A DNA stretch of 64,000 bases, taken from contig NC_051093.1 in the NCBI RefSeq assembly GCF_901709675.1, positions 10,178,053 to 10,242,052 on the forward strand, given 5' to 3'. Under the pieces are notes generated by a model. It searched no databases. It had not been told where the DNA came from and worked only from the letters and a program-made list of their open reading frames with translations. Source of the DNA: Syngnathus acus. Taxonomy: Eukaryota; Chordata; Actinopteri; Syngnathiformes; Syngnathidae. Shown piece by piece: positions 1 through 14,500 of the stretch (the stretch's first letter is position 1; each line of letters opens with the position of its first letter). The position numbers and the translations under genes were made by a program.

Positions 1-3000
1 TCAGGGAAAACAAGGACAAGCCCGATCAGGATCAAACGGCGCTCACTCATCATCTTACAGTCGGGAGGTTCTTTCAACCATGACCCGGAATCCCTTTCGT
101 TTCTTTTCATCAAACATTTGAGGTTGCGTTTGATTAAAAGCCACCCAGAGTGCCCTCCGACAATGATAAAGACTCACAATTAACACCTAGCATTTGTCTT
201 CTTTCATTCCTCAACTAAGCCCAATTCCACCAGCGGGATCCAATTTTCAATTTGCCCCGTAGTAAAAAAAAAAAAATGTGATAAAGATCAAAAGGCAGCC
301 ATGTCATTCAAGTTGACATGGGGGATGATTCTTTTTTTTGTTCTCTACTTGCGCTAATGAGCGATCCATTTCCTCGGGTCCGCTCGTTAGCTTTCATCAG
401 GCTCTTTGTTTGGAGTAGCCGCTCCGTGTAATGGCGGGGCCGGCCGGCCGGCCGCCTCGCTCCGCCGCCGCCTGTGATGGAGCGCCTGGAAAAAAGCATG
501 TTTATTTTCCGTCGGCAGCTGTGAAGCAGCACCTGTCCTTGCCAGCCACGCTGCGTAAAAATAAAGCGAGTCCCGCCCGCTTTGTGCCCGACCACCGGGT
601 CGGAGCCCCGAACCCAGGCGAAGCCCTTCTTCCTCCCCGACGGCGCTGAAAACGTCTTTCCCAGATTGCCATCGAGTCGGTCGGATCGGTCCGGCCGTAA
701 ATCACACGAGCGGGAAGAGGAACAAAGGGCAAGTGCAAAGGCGGCTAAAGCCGAGCGACGGCCCCTCTTCAATTTTGAAAGTCCATCGCTTCCTACACTG
801 TAAATCAACGTCTAATCCCGGAAATGAGCTCCTCCCCCGATCCGATCCGATCCGATCCCACGTGCTTTCAGTAATCATGGAAGAGAGGTCAAAGGCAACT
901 TTTCCATGTGGAGGAGCAAGATGATGGATTTTGGCACAAGCGCCGACTTGAGTCATTGCCACTTGGACCCGTTTTGATGACTTATGACATCGAAACGACA
1001 AGACACGTCAACAGTCAAGAATGGCCTCTGATATCCAACCTTACTGCTCTTCGCAACAAACCAAGATCAGATGCTTGAGAGTATTTTCAACATTGGCGGA
1101 TTCCAAGGAGCTTGCGCGTCCGCTTCCCTTCCCCTCCGTCGTATTGCCGCTCGTTTGGCAAAGCCGCCGATGGGATGGGCCCGGCCCGCACGGGGGAATT
1201 GAAGCAGGCCCGTTCTTTCGCTATCAATCCCTCCACGTATGTAACGCGTGGCGGAGGCGTCCGTCCACATGGAAGCCATAAGGATCGGCAAGCGAGTGCT
1301 CCGCAACACATGTCGAGCGCAAAAGGGAGCTCACGGGGGAGGCGTAGGGCAAAGCCGAGCCAAGTCCACCGTTCCAAAGCAGCGCGATCGTCTTTCACAC
1401 AGGAAGGGGGGGGAAAAAAACAATCGTCTCTGTTCTCGCAATAGCGTCCTGGGAATGAGTGGGTTAGCATGGGATAGATAGCATGACATGGTCCATGAAA
1501 TCACTTGGTAATGTTAGCCCTTACTCGGCTCGTTGACGTCTATATCGTTGCCAGGATGAAAGAAAGTGGCTCGCCCCAAAAAAACGAGCCAAACTGGAGT
1601 TGGGCTGTTTGAAATTGAAGCATCTCAAAGTTTTTCAAATGTTGAACGTAATTGTTTGGGCTCCATTCTACCTCTGCCGGTTTTTGTCCCGTACGGGATT
1701 TTACGAGCACACCCTGGATCGATGGCCGCATCTGGGATTTGGTCCCAAATTGAATTTTGCGGTAGACGCGGGCGGCGCGGCGCTTACACGCTGGCTACGT
1801 TCATGACGCGGCCGGTTTCGTTAAATGGCACGTTAGGGCTAAAATGCCCTATGGATCGTCCGCATTGACGTCGTCTGCTTTGGCTTTTTGTCAAATAGCT
1901 GGTGTGGAAGCTCAGAGGTTCTTCTGTCGCCGTAAGCTGCGACTGAGTTCTTTTCGACAGACAATCGGTCCAGTTAGTTGTGAGGAGCATCGCGTCATAT
2001 TGACGACTATTTTCCTTGTTCTTCCTCACGGCCCAACCTACAGTGGCCCCTTTATAAGTGGGCTTTGCGTTCTAAGAGTTGGGAGTCATCCAAGATGAGT
2101 CAGCAAAGTGACATATTGATAGCATTGACAACTTCAACTACTTTGTACGGAAAACAAAAGCCGGTGTTGGTGGCCCTTAAGGGACAAAAGGTGAATGACG
2201 ATTGAGTAATCGTAACATAGTTGTAAAGAACAATATTTCAGATTTACTTATTGATTTGATTTGTAAAGTGCAAGGGTGAAAATCGAGGCCAACACTTCAT
2301 TTATCTGGCCCGGGAAGGCAAATTTCTTGCAAATTACAAATTGTCTGAAGCATTTTGTTAGCACTCCAATAGTTACCCATAACCAATCCATTTATTATTA
2401 ACAATGTATGATTTGACATTTTGCCTCTAAAGGTGCTGCGTTCTAAAAGCTTTGCCGACTTAGTAACAATGCGTCACGCCGACTTACTACTTTATGTGGT
2501 TTATGTCGAGGCGCGGGCGCCCGGCCTGGCCCGGCCCGGCCCGGGGCGCTAGCGACCCGCGCTAGCGCACCGCATCCATCCATCCATCCATCCATCTTCT
2601 CCAGTTTGACTGATTGCGAGGCTCTGCTGGTGTAAAATGACATTAGATGGCGTGACGCACGGCGTAAATGGCGAGGCGGCCGGCAACCACCTCGGAGCGC
2701 CGTTAAGTGGGAGCTGCGGCTGTTTACGAGTCTTAACGAGGGAGAAGCAGTCCGGGGTAATTGCGGGGCGTGGAGGAGGTCAGGCGCCCACGTCCAAAAA
2801 GAGCGGCTTAACAAGCTCGCTCGCAGCGCAAATGGAAAACCGCAGTCGACCCACCGGGAGCTGCTGAGTCGCACCCTCTTCTTCTTTTTTCTTTTATTTC
2901 TTTCTGAGCCGAAAGCGCCCACGCGGGCAGAACTTTATCTTTGTCCAACTTTCCGGAATATACGAATATCTCGAGTTTTGGGGACTATTGTATCTCCTTG

Positions 3001-6000
3001 CTATTTGTGAGGCGGCGGCAGATAACTCAGGAGATATTTGATGTGGAATGGCTACAAGCTCCTTGTCGCCACTGTGCAAACGTTTGAAAGTCGGCCAGTA
3101 TATCAAAGCAACAGGACTGACTCTTGATTTGGAGCCATCCGTATACGAGTTCATGACGGGATCTCAGGTTTGCTCAACAGATGCGAGTCATAAAAGGGCT
3201 TTTTGGAGTCTGAGAGGAGATTTGGATGGATTGATTGATTGATTTGACTTTGATCTACTCACATGCATGCGTCTTTTGTTTCAAGTCTCATCGCAAGAGC
3301 TGCTTTCTAGCTCTCCCCGTTATGGATGCAAACTGGGCGCTGAGGGCTTCGATGGAATGTTACTGTGCTGGTTAAAATACTGGTCCAAAAGGATCTCGAA
3401 CCAGATGATTGACAGCTGAAAAAGGAAGGGGCCTGCCTCCTCAAAGATTCTCATGTTTGATTGTGTTTACTGCCTGACGAACATCAACTTTCACACAAGT
3501 GACGACAGATAGCAGCAAGGATAGCATTTTGTTGTGGGAGAAGGTGAAAGGGTCAAAGGTCAAGCATCAGCCAATTGAAAGTAGGACGCTGTGATTGCCA
3601 ACGTCAACAGTGAGAGGCTTCTCATCACATTTTGGGTTGTTTGTGTAAGGAAATCACCGTGGTAACGAATAACACGGCACTCCGCTTGATTTCATGGGGG
3701 AAAAAACGAGAGGCGGTCGAGGGTGGGCAAATTACAGTCATTATCGCGAGCCATTTTTTTCCTATCGACTAAGAATCACAAAAGTTGTCTGGATCTGACC
3801 CGATGGTCATCGCGTCATGGTCCCAACAGAACCGCAACTGCCGTGGATGAGTCATTACTCGGACAAAATGAAAGGATAAAAGCGCTTTTGTCCAGGATAG
3901 AAAGAGTTGAAGATGACAAAAAAGTCCAACTGAGCCACTAGCGCTGAAGTCGTCATTGCGCTCCAAGCCAATTCAATCCTGCCCTTCTGTCTCATGTATT
4001 GGATGTCGTCCAAATTTTGCAGCAATCAGAGGCAAATTCAAAGATGATTTTGGGGGTGGGGGGAATTGAATGGCAGACTCTGTGTTTTCAGTCACGGCTT
4101 TGTCGGGGATTTTTTTTTTTGTGGCTTTGCTCATGATCCACAAGGCTATCGAATTTCAAGTTTCACCACTTACTCTCTCAAAACTCTTAATTCCGCTTCA
4201 AACCAAAATAACCTTTTGAGACTTTTTGGTGGGTCCACTCATGATAGACAAGCCGATCAGATTTTGTGTGAAAATGGCTTTGGAGGATACCAATAAAAAC
4301 ACAATCATCCAATTAGCCTTGACTTCTTTTCATTTTGGTGGCCATGGATTTTTGAGGCTTTTTTTGTGGGTCAACGCTTTATAAGCAAGCCTACAAAATG
4401 TGTTGTTGCTAAGTAAATCCGGCTTTAGGGGCTGAAAGTCAGACCGTGATAAAAAGCCACTGCACGTCCAAAACGCAAACCTATCTGCAACTGTTTGACA
4501 TGTAACATGTGATGCGCCTAAAACCTCTCAAGCATGTTCCCTCCAAACGCAAACAAATGAGGAAAGGCCACATGAGGGTCAGTCGGACGACAGAACGCAA
4601 CAGCTTGACACCACTTGTCAACACACGCCGGGCAGGGCAGGGCAGGGCTAGAAAGTGTCTCAAATAGCAAAGCCTCCAGTGGTCACACTCAAAGCTTGAA
4701 GCTGGGAAACATCTACGCACGGACTGTCTGCTTGTTCAATGGAGCTAAATCCAATTATTTGACGCATCATGCAGCAGGGCACTCACTTGATTAAGAAGGC
4801 CGTTCGCTCCGTTAAAAGAACCAATGAGAACATCTGCTGCTGGGGTTAGGCCACCTGCATCCTTGCTGGCCACAAAGTTGCTCAACTGCATTGTTAGGAG
4901 GAGCATTTACTTTGGCCATGTTTTAGGAGGCGCTCCTGCTCCTGCTCCTGCTCCTGCACCTGCACTGGATCCTTAATAACTCAAAAGTGCTGGAGCTAAA
5001 CCCAAAGCTCAAAACAGTCTGTTGTGCTCAGAACAAGATTTTTGCCTCGCTGTTTTCCTCTTTGCATTCATGCGTGAAGGCCAAAATCCAGGCCCCGGTG
5101 GGCTGGTGAAATCAAACGCGAAAGCCCGGGAGGCGTCACGGCGACGACAATCTCCAGGAAAGCAATTAGCGGCATTAGCGGGACAAATTGGCGCTCCCGC
5201 AGGCCGCGGCCGAGCCGGCCGCTTTCGTAAACAAACCTCTCGACTTTACCCCTGTCTGGAGGCCACCCGGGCGGGCTCGCCTGAAAAACAAGTGATGGAC
5301 TCAAGGCCACTTAGGCCGAGTGACGGGAAAGCAAACAGGCCAGTAAAAGTGCTGTCGGTGTGAAAATAAACCACGATAAGCGGCGTGGGACCTGCTCACC
5401 TTCCAACCTCCTGCTTCATCCTCACCATCACATGATGTTGATGATGACGACGTTCAGTTTCCAGTTGTCACGTGTCTTTGATTGCAATCCAAGTGACAGA
5501 CAAAACATGACCACCAAAACACAGCCATGGTGACTTGCGTTTGTCTCATTTTTGGTCTGCTTTTTTTTATGCTCTCATCAGCGCCTCCCGCAGAGTAAAT
5601 ACACACACCCGAGCGCTATTGGCTTTCTGAGGAGGCGCACGTCAACCAAACAGCTCCCATGTAACCCAAATGGAGACATTGCCCACATCCTGACAGCTCA
5701 CCAGAGACTCCCCAAAGCCCTCCACTCTTTTGCAGTATTCCCTAAAACTCACCAAACCTTATAGGCATGTGTAAACTTAAAAAGGCTCAAGGATTCCTGC
5801 CCGAATTAGAACAGGAAGTCGGCCATTTTGCTCCGTGTGTCGGGAAGCTGCGGCAATTCAAGGCGGAGGAAATGAAAAGTGTTTTGCAAATGTTTTCACA
5901 GCCTGCGCCCTGTTAATGATTAGCATGGATTTCCAGGCTTACCCTGACATGATCCCACACGCCTACGTTCTGGGACACACACACACACGCACGCACGCAC

Positions 6001-6189
6001 ACACACACGCACGCACGCACGCACCTGGTTTATATGAAGCAAAGCTCACACACCAAGAAGCACATGACTTAAATTTGACCTTGTGTGGTTGACCATGTTT
6101 TGGTTAGCAAAAAAAAAAAAAAGCGAGGTGTGAAGTATGACATGAACAGATAGCCAAGCCAATGGTTACACCTTGGTCACATCATCTTT
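1..6189. other. non-coding stretch, no gene recognised
   Basis: No open frame here has flanking splice sites or resembles a family I know. Longer frames around 308-808, 1087-1470 and 2443-2922 are low-complexity or GC-driven and have no start context or domain. Small features are a hexamer array of CTCCTG near 4935-4960 and an AC/ACGC run near 5975-6024. A segment near 4200-4270 (a lower-case motif around catgatagac) resembles one near 24750-24810, which suggests an old dispersed repeat. If ngfr continues to the left, this is intronic; otherwise it is intergenic. Confidence 0.5.
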
Positions 6190-6350
6190 TGTTCTGGTTT
6201 CTTGGAACAGGGCGGGCAGAAGTATCCTGAGGAAAACCAAAAATTCATAAAAGCACGAGGAGAACACTCAGAAAGACCAGGACCGAGTTTCAAACCCAGA
6301 ACTTAAGAAGTGTGAGGCAGATGTGCTTACCACTGAATCACCGTGCTTCC
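6190..6350 (-). mobile_element. decayed tRNA-derived SINE
   Basis: Read on the minus strand, the segment starts near 6347 with a tRNA-like head. It has an A-box-like stretch (GTGATTCAGTGGTAAGCAC), then a B-box-like GGGTTTGAAACTC, followed by a body resembling the common fish SINE text (guttctcc-type and ggttttcctc-type words). Several indels indicate an old, inactive copy. The assignment rests on recalled similarity to fish tRNA-derived SINEs. Confidence 0.6.
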
Positions 6351-6957
6351 ACCAACTCAGGTAAGGAAATCCTAGTCAAATCTCAGCCAGATGTAACCAA
6401 AACGTGCACTTGTCTTGTGTGTTCTCTGAAGTGCATTCAGCAAGTAAGGCAAAAGTGATGTAATAGCATCTTCATGTGTCCTGTGGCTCTTTGCAATATT
6501 TATGTACGCCGGCGCGTTAGCATTACAGCGCTATATCATTGGGGGGGGCCCCCGTTGGGACGTGTAATTGTTTCCATTCTCGTTTGCTGTGTTAGGCCGC
6601 CTTCTACCCGACCGGCAAACGCTGGCATGATCTGATAATGGCATGAATATGTTACACAATGCAAATGAGGTTCTCCAGGTGACATCTCTTATAGGATTAC
6701 CACACAGCTTGAAACACTTGCACCACATCCATTTCCTGACGATCTCAACTCCGCCCGCCGCCCACGTACCCATTGCACTCCCTCCACCCGTTGGCTGTTT
6801 GTTATGGGAACTGACGCTACAGCACAACACTGAGACACCTGATACTTTGTTTGCATTGTGGACCATGGGAAGACTGGGAAAAAAAATCCAAGCTAGCAGA
6901 GATACCTGTTTCTCATTTAAAAGGGCTCAATGTAAATATCGTGAGGCTGTACATCAG

Positions 6958-7087
<130 letters not shown>

Positions 7088-10000
7088 TGATATTAATTTT
7101 ACTACAATGGAATTTCTCATTTCCGAATTGTACGACCTTGACAGCTCGGAGGTCACATTAATAAGCATCCGTCCGATTTCTATGTGATGTGACAATAATA
7201 CAAGTGTGCGGGGGCTTTAAAAATAATTTGTGGGGGGACGAGTAAGAATACATTACATTTATTACATTTTTTTTGGCAGGCCGTCGGGCCATCAAAGCTC
7301 ACCCGCCTCACCTTCCCTTTTTGGTGGCTAACCCCTTCCTTGGTCTAAAAGCTTTTTTTAATTATGGCAGCCATTAAAGGGAGGGAGGAAAGGGGGGAGT
7401 GGCGGCTCTTGGCTCGCTCTGATGGCATTGTGCACAATCCATACGCACGCATGCTTAAAGATGTATGCAGATACATTCCAAAAAAAATCAGAGTGACTCC
7501 ATAGGCATTAAATTATCTTCTCGATGGAGATGAAAAAAGTAAGGCTTTAAATATTGCGTGTGTGCTGTTAAAAGCCAACAAATAAATCGCGGCTAAAGAT
7601 AGCCGACAATATGAGTCACCCTCTTAAAAGTATCACCATAAAGCAAGCAAAAAAAAATGCATGAGAATGATGTCATTTTTTTTATAAGACAAATGAGGTT
7701 CCAGTGGCGCTAATGTGTCTGTTTTCCAAGACACTAATCCTATTGTCACCCCGCAAAGAGATGGAGCCACCCTTCCTCCGAGCGTCCGTTCCCTCCCCGC
7801 CCGGTTCTTGGTGGCTTCCTGTTCACACCAATGGGAAGCTTCCATCATCCATCCAAATGGGGGGGGGGGGGGGGGGGGGACAGGCGGCTATTGGGTTACC
7901 AGCGCTTCCCAGGGGTGCTTTTACCCCCCCAAGGTGTCCATATGTGAAGTACGAGGGGATATGGAGGCTGAGGTTCAGGCGTAGGTCCGATTGAACAACC
8001 CACCTACTTCAAAGGCCACTCCCAACAATAGAAACCTCCTTGAAGTGGAGCAGCCCCCGGCCCAGCCCGGCCCGGCCGTTGAGCCCAGACGGCGGTTCTG
8101 ATGCCTCCCAGCTGATGACGCTTCGACTTTGATGGTGTAACAGAACCACACGGCCCATACGGTGCGATGAGCATTACCTTGAAATAGGCCATCTTGTATG
8201 ATATGTCGGTGGGAACACCTAATGAGCTTATCTGGACCGATAATGGATGAATAGCTTTTGTTTGGTCATTTGATTGAATTCCAAGGCAGAACTGATTGCT
8301 ACGTGTCTACGTCAAGGCTGCTATCAAGCTCCTCACATTCACACGTGCACACAAAGGCACACACACTTTTATTTCACGCACGATGAAGATGAGCTTGTGA
8401 AAACGAGCGAGGCGCACGCACCGCGGGCGGCCGATATCGATCCCGATCACCCAGACTCCATTTCCCTTCACACGCATCCAATTAGGCAGGACTGTGATGG
8501 CTACGCAGCGGGAGAGATGAGATGATGTGCACACACACACACACACACACCACACACACTAATAGCATCATGAACATGCTGCCCCAAAAGTTGGCAGACT
8601 CTGTCTCGAGCTAATGTCAGGGACAGGTGGAACTCATTGCTTTCTTTCCACAACTCAACAATTGCTTGAAATTGTACATTTTTCATCTGTCTATCATCCA
8701 TCCATCCATCCATCCATCTGTCCGATGACTTCCGACATTGCCTTCAGGGAGCGTGTGTAATCCTGTCTAGCTGGGGATGAAACGCCATGACTTGTTGCAA
8801 TCAAAAGCAAGACTGGGAATGATCTGTTTGGAATCCTTTGGGATTGAAGGTCATTGATTTGAAGGACCCGGCTGACTCTTTGACCTGGCAACCCCCACCG
8901 TGCCGGTCCGTGTGAAAGTGTTGCCGAGCGTTCAGCACGTTTGGGCGGCTTCCCGCCGAGAGCGCAGGTGCGTCCATGGACAAGTTGCTCGGGGATGATA
9001 CATTCCAAGACCTCCCAACTGTCAGATTGTCAAAAGCAGATGTGAAGAACCACAACACCTGTCCAGCTCTTTCATGGTCTGTTTGCTAGCAAGGATGACA
9101 TGAATATCAACTCTGGTCAACATCAACGTAGTGATGGATCAATAGACATCGATTGATTTTCATGTGTTTTGGTGATGTTGTGAAATGAGAAAAACAGTCA
9201 CTTCCACCGGCAGCGGCGGGCAGGCGGGTGGGCGGGCGGACGGGCGGGCGGGCAAGAGCTCCGACATGTGCTAGCAATCAAGTCTCTCCATCCCGTGGCT
9301 TCCTTCCTCGTCAGTTTCTCTGGCGTGATGAAGAACCGACAGGCAGGCGAGTGTGTCAAGGCTGCCCCCGGCCCATTACAGAGGTCACCTGGATTGGAGC
9401 GCTGGACCGACGGGGGGCGCCAGCCAGCAGGAACCTTCAGGATACAAAGTCAGCGAGTCATCCGCGAGGAAGGAAAGGCTCATGACTAATGGCTTGTTTA
9501 CACACTCTGGATCTTGGGACGAGCGTAATTGCCATGCGACTCGATCAATCAAAGAATCAATCAGTCTAAGTAAACATATTAATCATTTGAAGATTCCCAC
9601 TTTGAGCTTGAGTCAGGCCGTGGCATTGGAGCAGGAAGCCACGCGTTACCATAGCAGACCACGGCTGGGCTTTTTTTTTTTTTTTTTTTAATCAGCTACC
9701 GGATCGTTTAGCCCGGATTTCCTCAGAAGCTTTCCAGACTTAAGGTGGGGCGGCTTAGCGGCTAGGAGGAGAAAAACGAGCTGTCAACGGAGCTTTTGCT
9801 ATTTGGTCTTGCTGATGCTTTGTTGGCTTTTGTGCAAAAGGACGAATACCTGTAGCATCTTTAATCCAGCAATTTTGTGGAAACTCCACCACTACTTGGC
9901 TTTCTTTTTTCAGCCTTGGCAGAGGTTTTCACTCTAGTGAGTGTTCCTGAAATTGGATTCTGTCCTTCCTAAGTGACGGACGTGATGAGCTCTACCTCCG

Positions 10001-13000
10001 GGGAAGCGCCTCCGCTCCAAAAACGGCAACTGAAATTGCATATTGGCGCCTCACATTTAAGGGGTGGCCGAGCCGAGCCGAGCCGCCAGCTGCCTCTCGG
10101 GCGTCCGCTCGGGACATAATGACGGACGGCAGGGCCATCGAGCCGTCAGCGCCGCAAAGCCTTCGTGGCAGCTGAGGCTCGCCGGTGGTCCTCGGATGCA
10201 GAGCTTCTGCCGTGCCGTGCCGTGCCGTGCCGTAGTGTGACGTGCCGCCTTCCGTCATTAGCGGATTTACGGGCCAATCGCAGAAATGTGGTGACTGGCC
10301 CAAATCAAAAATGCACTGAGAGTTTGAAAGTGTTTCCTGGGATTGCAGCAGGGGGTCCGAACGTAACATCTGGCTAGGAATGAAGCAGCAAAGCCCAGTT
10401 CAATCCAATAATTAGACGAAATACAAACTTGGCTAAATTCCTAACTTGATAGCATAACTTACTACTTTGAAATCATTCCCCTACCTACCTACCTACCTAC
10501 CTACCTAAGCCTCATTTTGCTTTTTGTGATTTCTGGCTGTGGACCAAGTGTCAGACCCCTAACCCATCCAGGATTTAGCCCGATGTGGGCCAGGCAGGCA
10601 GCGGCTGGTACTTCTCAGGCACACCTCCTAATGGCGTTCACATAAGCATCCAGAAGAGTTAGCGCTCCTGCAGAGAAGGCCGCCCGCCCGCCCGCCCGCA
10701 TACCCAGCGAGGATTTCAAATTTACAGGCACTCTAATGAATTCAGGCTGGCGGGAACGGAGAAGCTCTGCGCTCTCCCCGTGTTGCCTCGTCCCGGCGAA
10801 ACGGAAAGACACAAACTGTCAGCGCCCTGCCGATGACCCCCAAACGCAGCGCCACAGACAGACAGCCGTTTCGCAACGGGTGGCGCCAGAGCGCAATGAC
10901 ACGCTCCCTCCCGACAGGTAACTCCTGGCTGACAAAGGCCGTCTGTTCCCAATCTCTCGCGCAGGAAATGGTACACTTTGCACTTTATTGGGCTCTTTAT
11001 GTGTCTGTTCCAATGTCTAAATAAGCTATAAATCCTCCCAAAGACGCTCCCCGTAAGGAGGTAAAGGTCACCGCAGTCAACTAAAAGATATTTTCACAAA
11101 ATCAAAGCCCAAAAGTGCTTGCTCATGAAAATTTGGCTCGAGATTATTGCCATGCATTGAGTCACGGTCGGCGGGCGGGCGGGCGGTCTGCTTGAGTGTC
11201 ACAATTGATCAAAGCTTTCACACGTCAATCTGGGCAAGTTCTCCATTTATTCTTTTAATATTTGAAGTCCTCCCTGAAAAAAATGAATTTGAGCTGACTT
11301 GTCAACGGTCTTGACGGTGAGAAGGAAAACATTGTGGGGAAACTGAGAAGCCAGACTGCCGATCACATGTCAAGTCATAAGCGGTGAGTGAACAAGCAAA
11401 TATTCTGACAATATTTTCGACATGATGCCTTTTTAATTCCCTGTGAGAAAAAAAAAGTCGCCGTTGTTTGTGGTTTCTCCAAACTAGCCGTTTGAACGGA
11501 GCCGCTTACTGCTTCGGCAAACAATGTGCTAAATGTTCACTTAAATGAAGAGTGACAAATAATCCTTCCAAGCACGGAAGATTCCAGTGGAGCAGAACAG
11601 ACAGGCGAGGCTCCTTGTGGAGAAAGCGGGCTGGTAAATGTCGTAAGATGATGCGGAGGCACACGCAAGCATCTTCTTAAGGCTGCACTGTAAAAAAACC
11701 ACCCCAAAAAAAACCGACTCAAATAACTTAATAATTCACATAGAGTATAAAACTCTTACTTCACGAAAACATATCGTAAGAATTGAATATATTTAGACAG
11801 AAATATAAAGAAATGATGGTATTTGAAATAAACGGAACGTATATCCGTTTGCCCGTGTCTATGGCGTTTGCCTTTATGTGTTAGCATTACGCTAGCGGAC
11901 TTTCAAGACATCAGTGCGCGGTGGCTTGATAAATCCCATTTTTAAAAATCCATACATCCATGAATCATGACACCTCTTTCATTGTGGGGGGAGGGGGCTT
12001 CCAGTACTCCTAAATCTTTCAGAGGGTTCAGTCTATTGTCCAAAGCGTACTGTGGCCATTTTAGCTGTGAGGCCGCCGTAACCACAGGCTGCATGTTGGC
12101 ATGCCCGCCCGCCCGCCCGCCGCTTTTTTTACAAGCCAATTACGTGAACGTAGCTTCTTAAAGGCACCCAAAAAAAGGGGTTGGAACCTTGCGTCGTTGC
12201 CGTCGGGGCGCCTGGAATCGTCTGCGGCGTTCATAAAGTGGTCGGAATGGAGCCTGTGGAACGCTTGTGACATGGCGCTGCTGTGCGGATTGCCGCGTTA
12301 TACCACACATTTGGAAACACTTGACATATGTATGGTGACTTTATTTGAATGGCATACTTTGAGTACGTACGGCGAGAGTCGTGCATCAGCATGTTGTTTT
12401 TAGACGAACAAGCCTGAATCAACACTTTAGCGGCTTTGTGTGTCGTGCTAATTTCCAACTTGTGGCGCATGTCCGATTCTTACTGTTGACTTGCAGCTTC
12501 AGCTTGCGTTGTTGTTCATTTGCTGCTGGTGAAGCAAATATATTCCCTTTCGAAAATAATTCTGGTCGATTTGAGCAGGTAAATAAAGAGTCAATTCAAA
12601 GATGTCATATGACTCCGGTGTCAAGGCTAATCCAGTTTTCAAGGTATCAGGAATGTAATTATGAATCATTCTCCAACTGTGCGAGCATCCAGTGACAGGC
12701 CAGCACGTTAAGTCGTATCCCTCTTTCGGTTGGGTGATTCTGATTGGTTGGTATTTGCGAACTCCTTACCTCCACGACCCCCATCTCTTTTGTCTTCCAT
12801 CTATCGAACGCCATTCCGTGACCATCATTCCCACCAAGCACCTTTGCTCCTCTCCATCAGTTGTTGAAGTGTTTTGCCTTTCCTGGATTCCTGTAACCTC
12901 CAGAGTGCCTCTTAAGGGCGGGATTGAATTCTGCCCCTAATTTCATTTTGCCCTCTCAATTCGATTTTTGGGGGATGGGAGGGGGAGTGGAACAGGTCAT

Positions 13001-14399
13001 CGTACTGACAATCTCTTACTTTTACTACTGCCATTTTTTATTGAACTTTTATGAACTGTCATTCAGATGTTTACTGCAGCTGTCATGTTATGATTTTTTT
13101 TTCCTCCCATCTGAGGCCTTCCCAAAAATCAAATGTTGCCAGGTGATTTTTTTTTTTTGGGCTGTAAAAGTGTGAAACGTCTACGTAAATCATTCTCGAA
13201 TCCACGTGGGAGTTGTTGGTTGTTTTTTTTTTTGAAGTAGGGGAAGGAGCTTGGAGTTGGCACATGAGCGTTCCGGAAAATTCCCAAAAAGGCTTGTCAA
13301 GTTGTAAAGCGCTGAGAAATACGGCTGCATTTGGGGTGTAAATTGTAGTCTGAAATCAATAGCCCTCTCATATTTTAAGTCCCTGTAAAGTGAAAATAAA
13401 TGTCTTCTTAATTTGACACACCACACTCAGCTGTCAACTATCAATCAAACCTACGACATAGAAAAATGGATGCTACACATAACTTACATATTTCAGCCGC
13501 CACTTAAAGCCTCTAGTAGCTGGAATGTAGCTCATCAGGTGGTCACAGGGCTTGGGCGCGGCAATGAGGCGCTCGAAAGTGACAAGCCTCGAGCTGGCGT
13601 CCGCATTTCCCGTGTGTCTGTCATCATTCAAAATCGTCCGAATTCCCGGTCGGACTGAACACAAGTGCTAGCTACCAACCAGACATGTTGGTTATAGTTC
13701 AAAATCAATCACAAGTTGAAGGCACCTCAGCTTTCTTTTGCAGGCTCTCTAAAAATCAATAGGATTGTTGCTCCGACTAGTACATACTGTATGTGGGTGT
13801 TAAGTGGACACGTGCCTCTTGTAAATGTTGCCCGGCCAGTCAAATAAATGAAGTGCATCCAAGCGTATTGAGGTGGAGTGTATATAATATGCGAGGACAT
13901 TTCCTATTAAGGTTAAGTGTGCGTGCCTGCGTGCGTGCGTGCGTGGTAGTCCTCCGAAGACTTCAACACAACCGGCCGGCCACACAAAAGGAATTGCGAT
14001 TAAAATCTCCCCACGTGTTATTTCAATCAAATACTTTCCGCGTCGTAAAACGTCAAATCAGGCCCCTAAGATGGGCCTTTGATAGATTAGCGTCAGCGGC
14101 TAACGGCGAGGCTCGCCGCGTAGGGTCTTTCAACTGGCGCGGCGGTCCAACCAACGGGAGAAGAAGAGAAAGAAATAGTATTTACTGGAATTGGAAAAGC
14201 AGCAAAAAGCAAGCAGCTGCTTTGCCGGGATCCGTGCCAGGCATTGTCTTGCAGACACAAAGACACAAGCAAGCATGAGAGCGGACCTTACCATGAGTAG
14301 AAATAATCCACGCAGTCAAAAAAAATCAAAGAGGCGCGCACAGGCTCATGTGCTCTCGAGAGCAACTGAGACATTGTCTGTGCCATGTCAATGTCAGAA
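7088..14399. other. non-coding stretch, no gene recognised
   Basis: No exon-like frames with splice sites were found. The stretch contains a poly-G run near 7859-7879, an AC run near 8527-8561, a CTAC run near 10483-10506 and several short GGGC/CCCG runs. Frames of 100-160 codons occur (9992-10369, 13793-14278) but lack recognisable domains and are probably chance. Confidence 0.5.
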
Positions 14400-14500
14400 G
14401 TCACTCAGGGCAGCCAGTCAGGCTTCAAGATGATTGACAAAGGTGTACCGCAAGGTTCATCCTTAGGTCCTCTTCTATTCTCTGTTTTCACCCCCAAAAT
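14400..14500 (+). mobile_element. LINE reverse-transcriptase remnant
   Basis: From 14442 the plus strand reads GVPQGSSLGPLLF, which matches the conserved GVPQGS.LGP.LF core of non-LTR retrotransposon reverse transcriptases, just before the catalytic YADD region. The frame does not extend into a recognisable YADD motif, so this is a short fossil. The LINE clade cannot be determined from so little sequence. Confidence 0.7.
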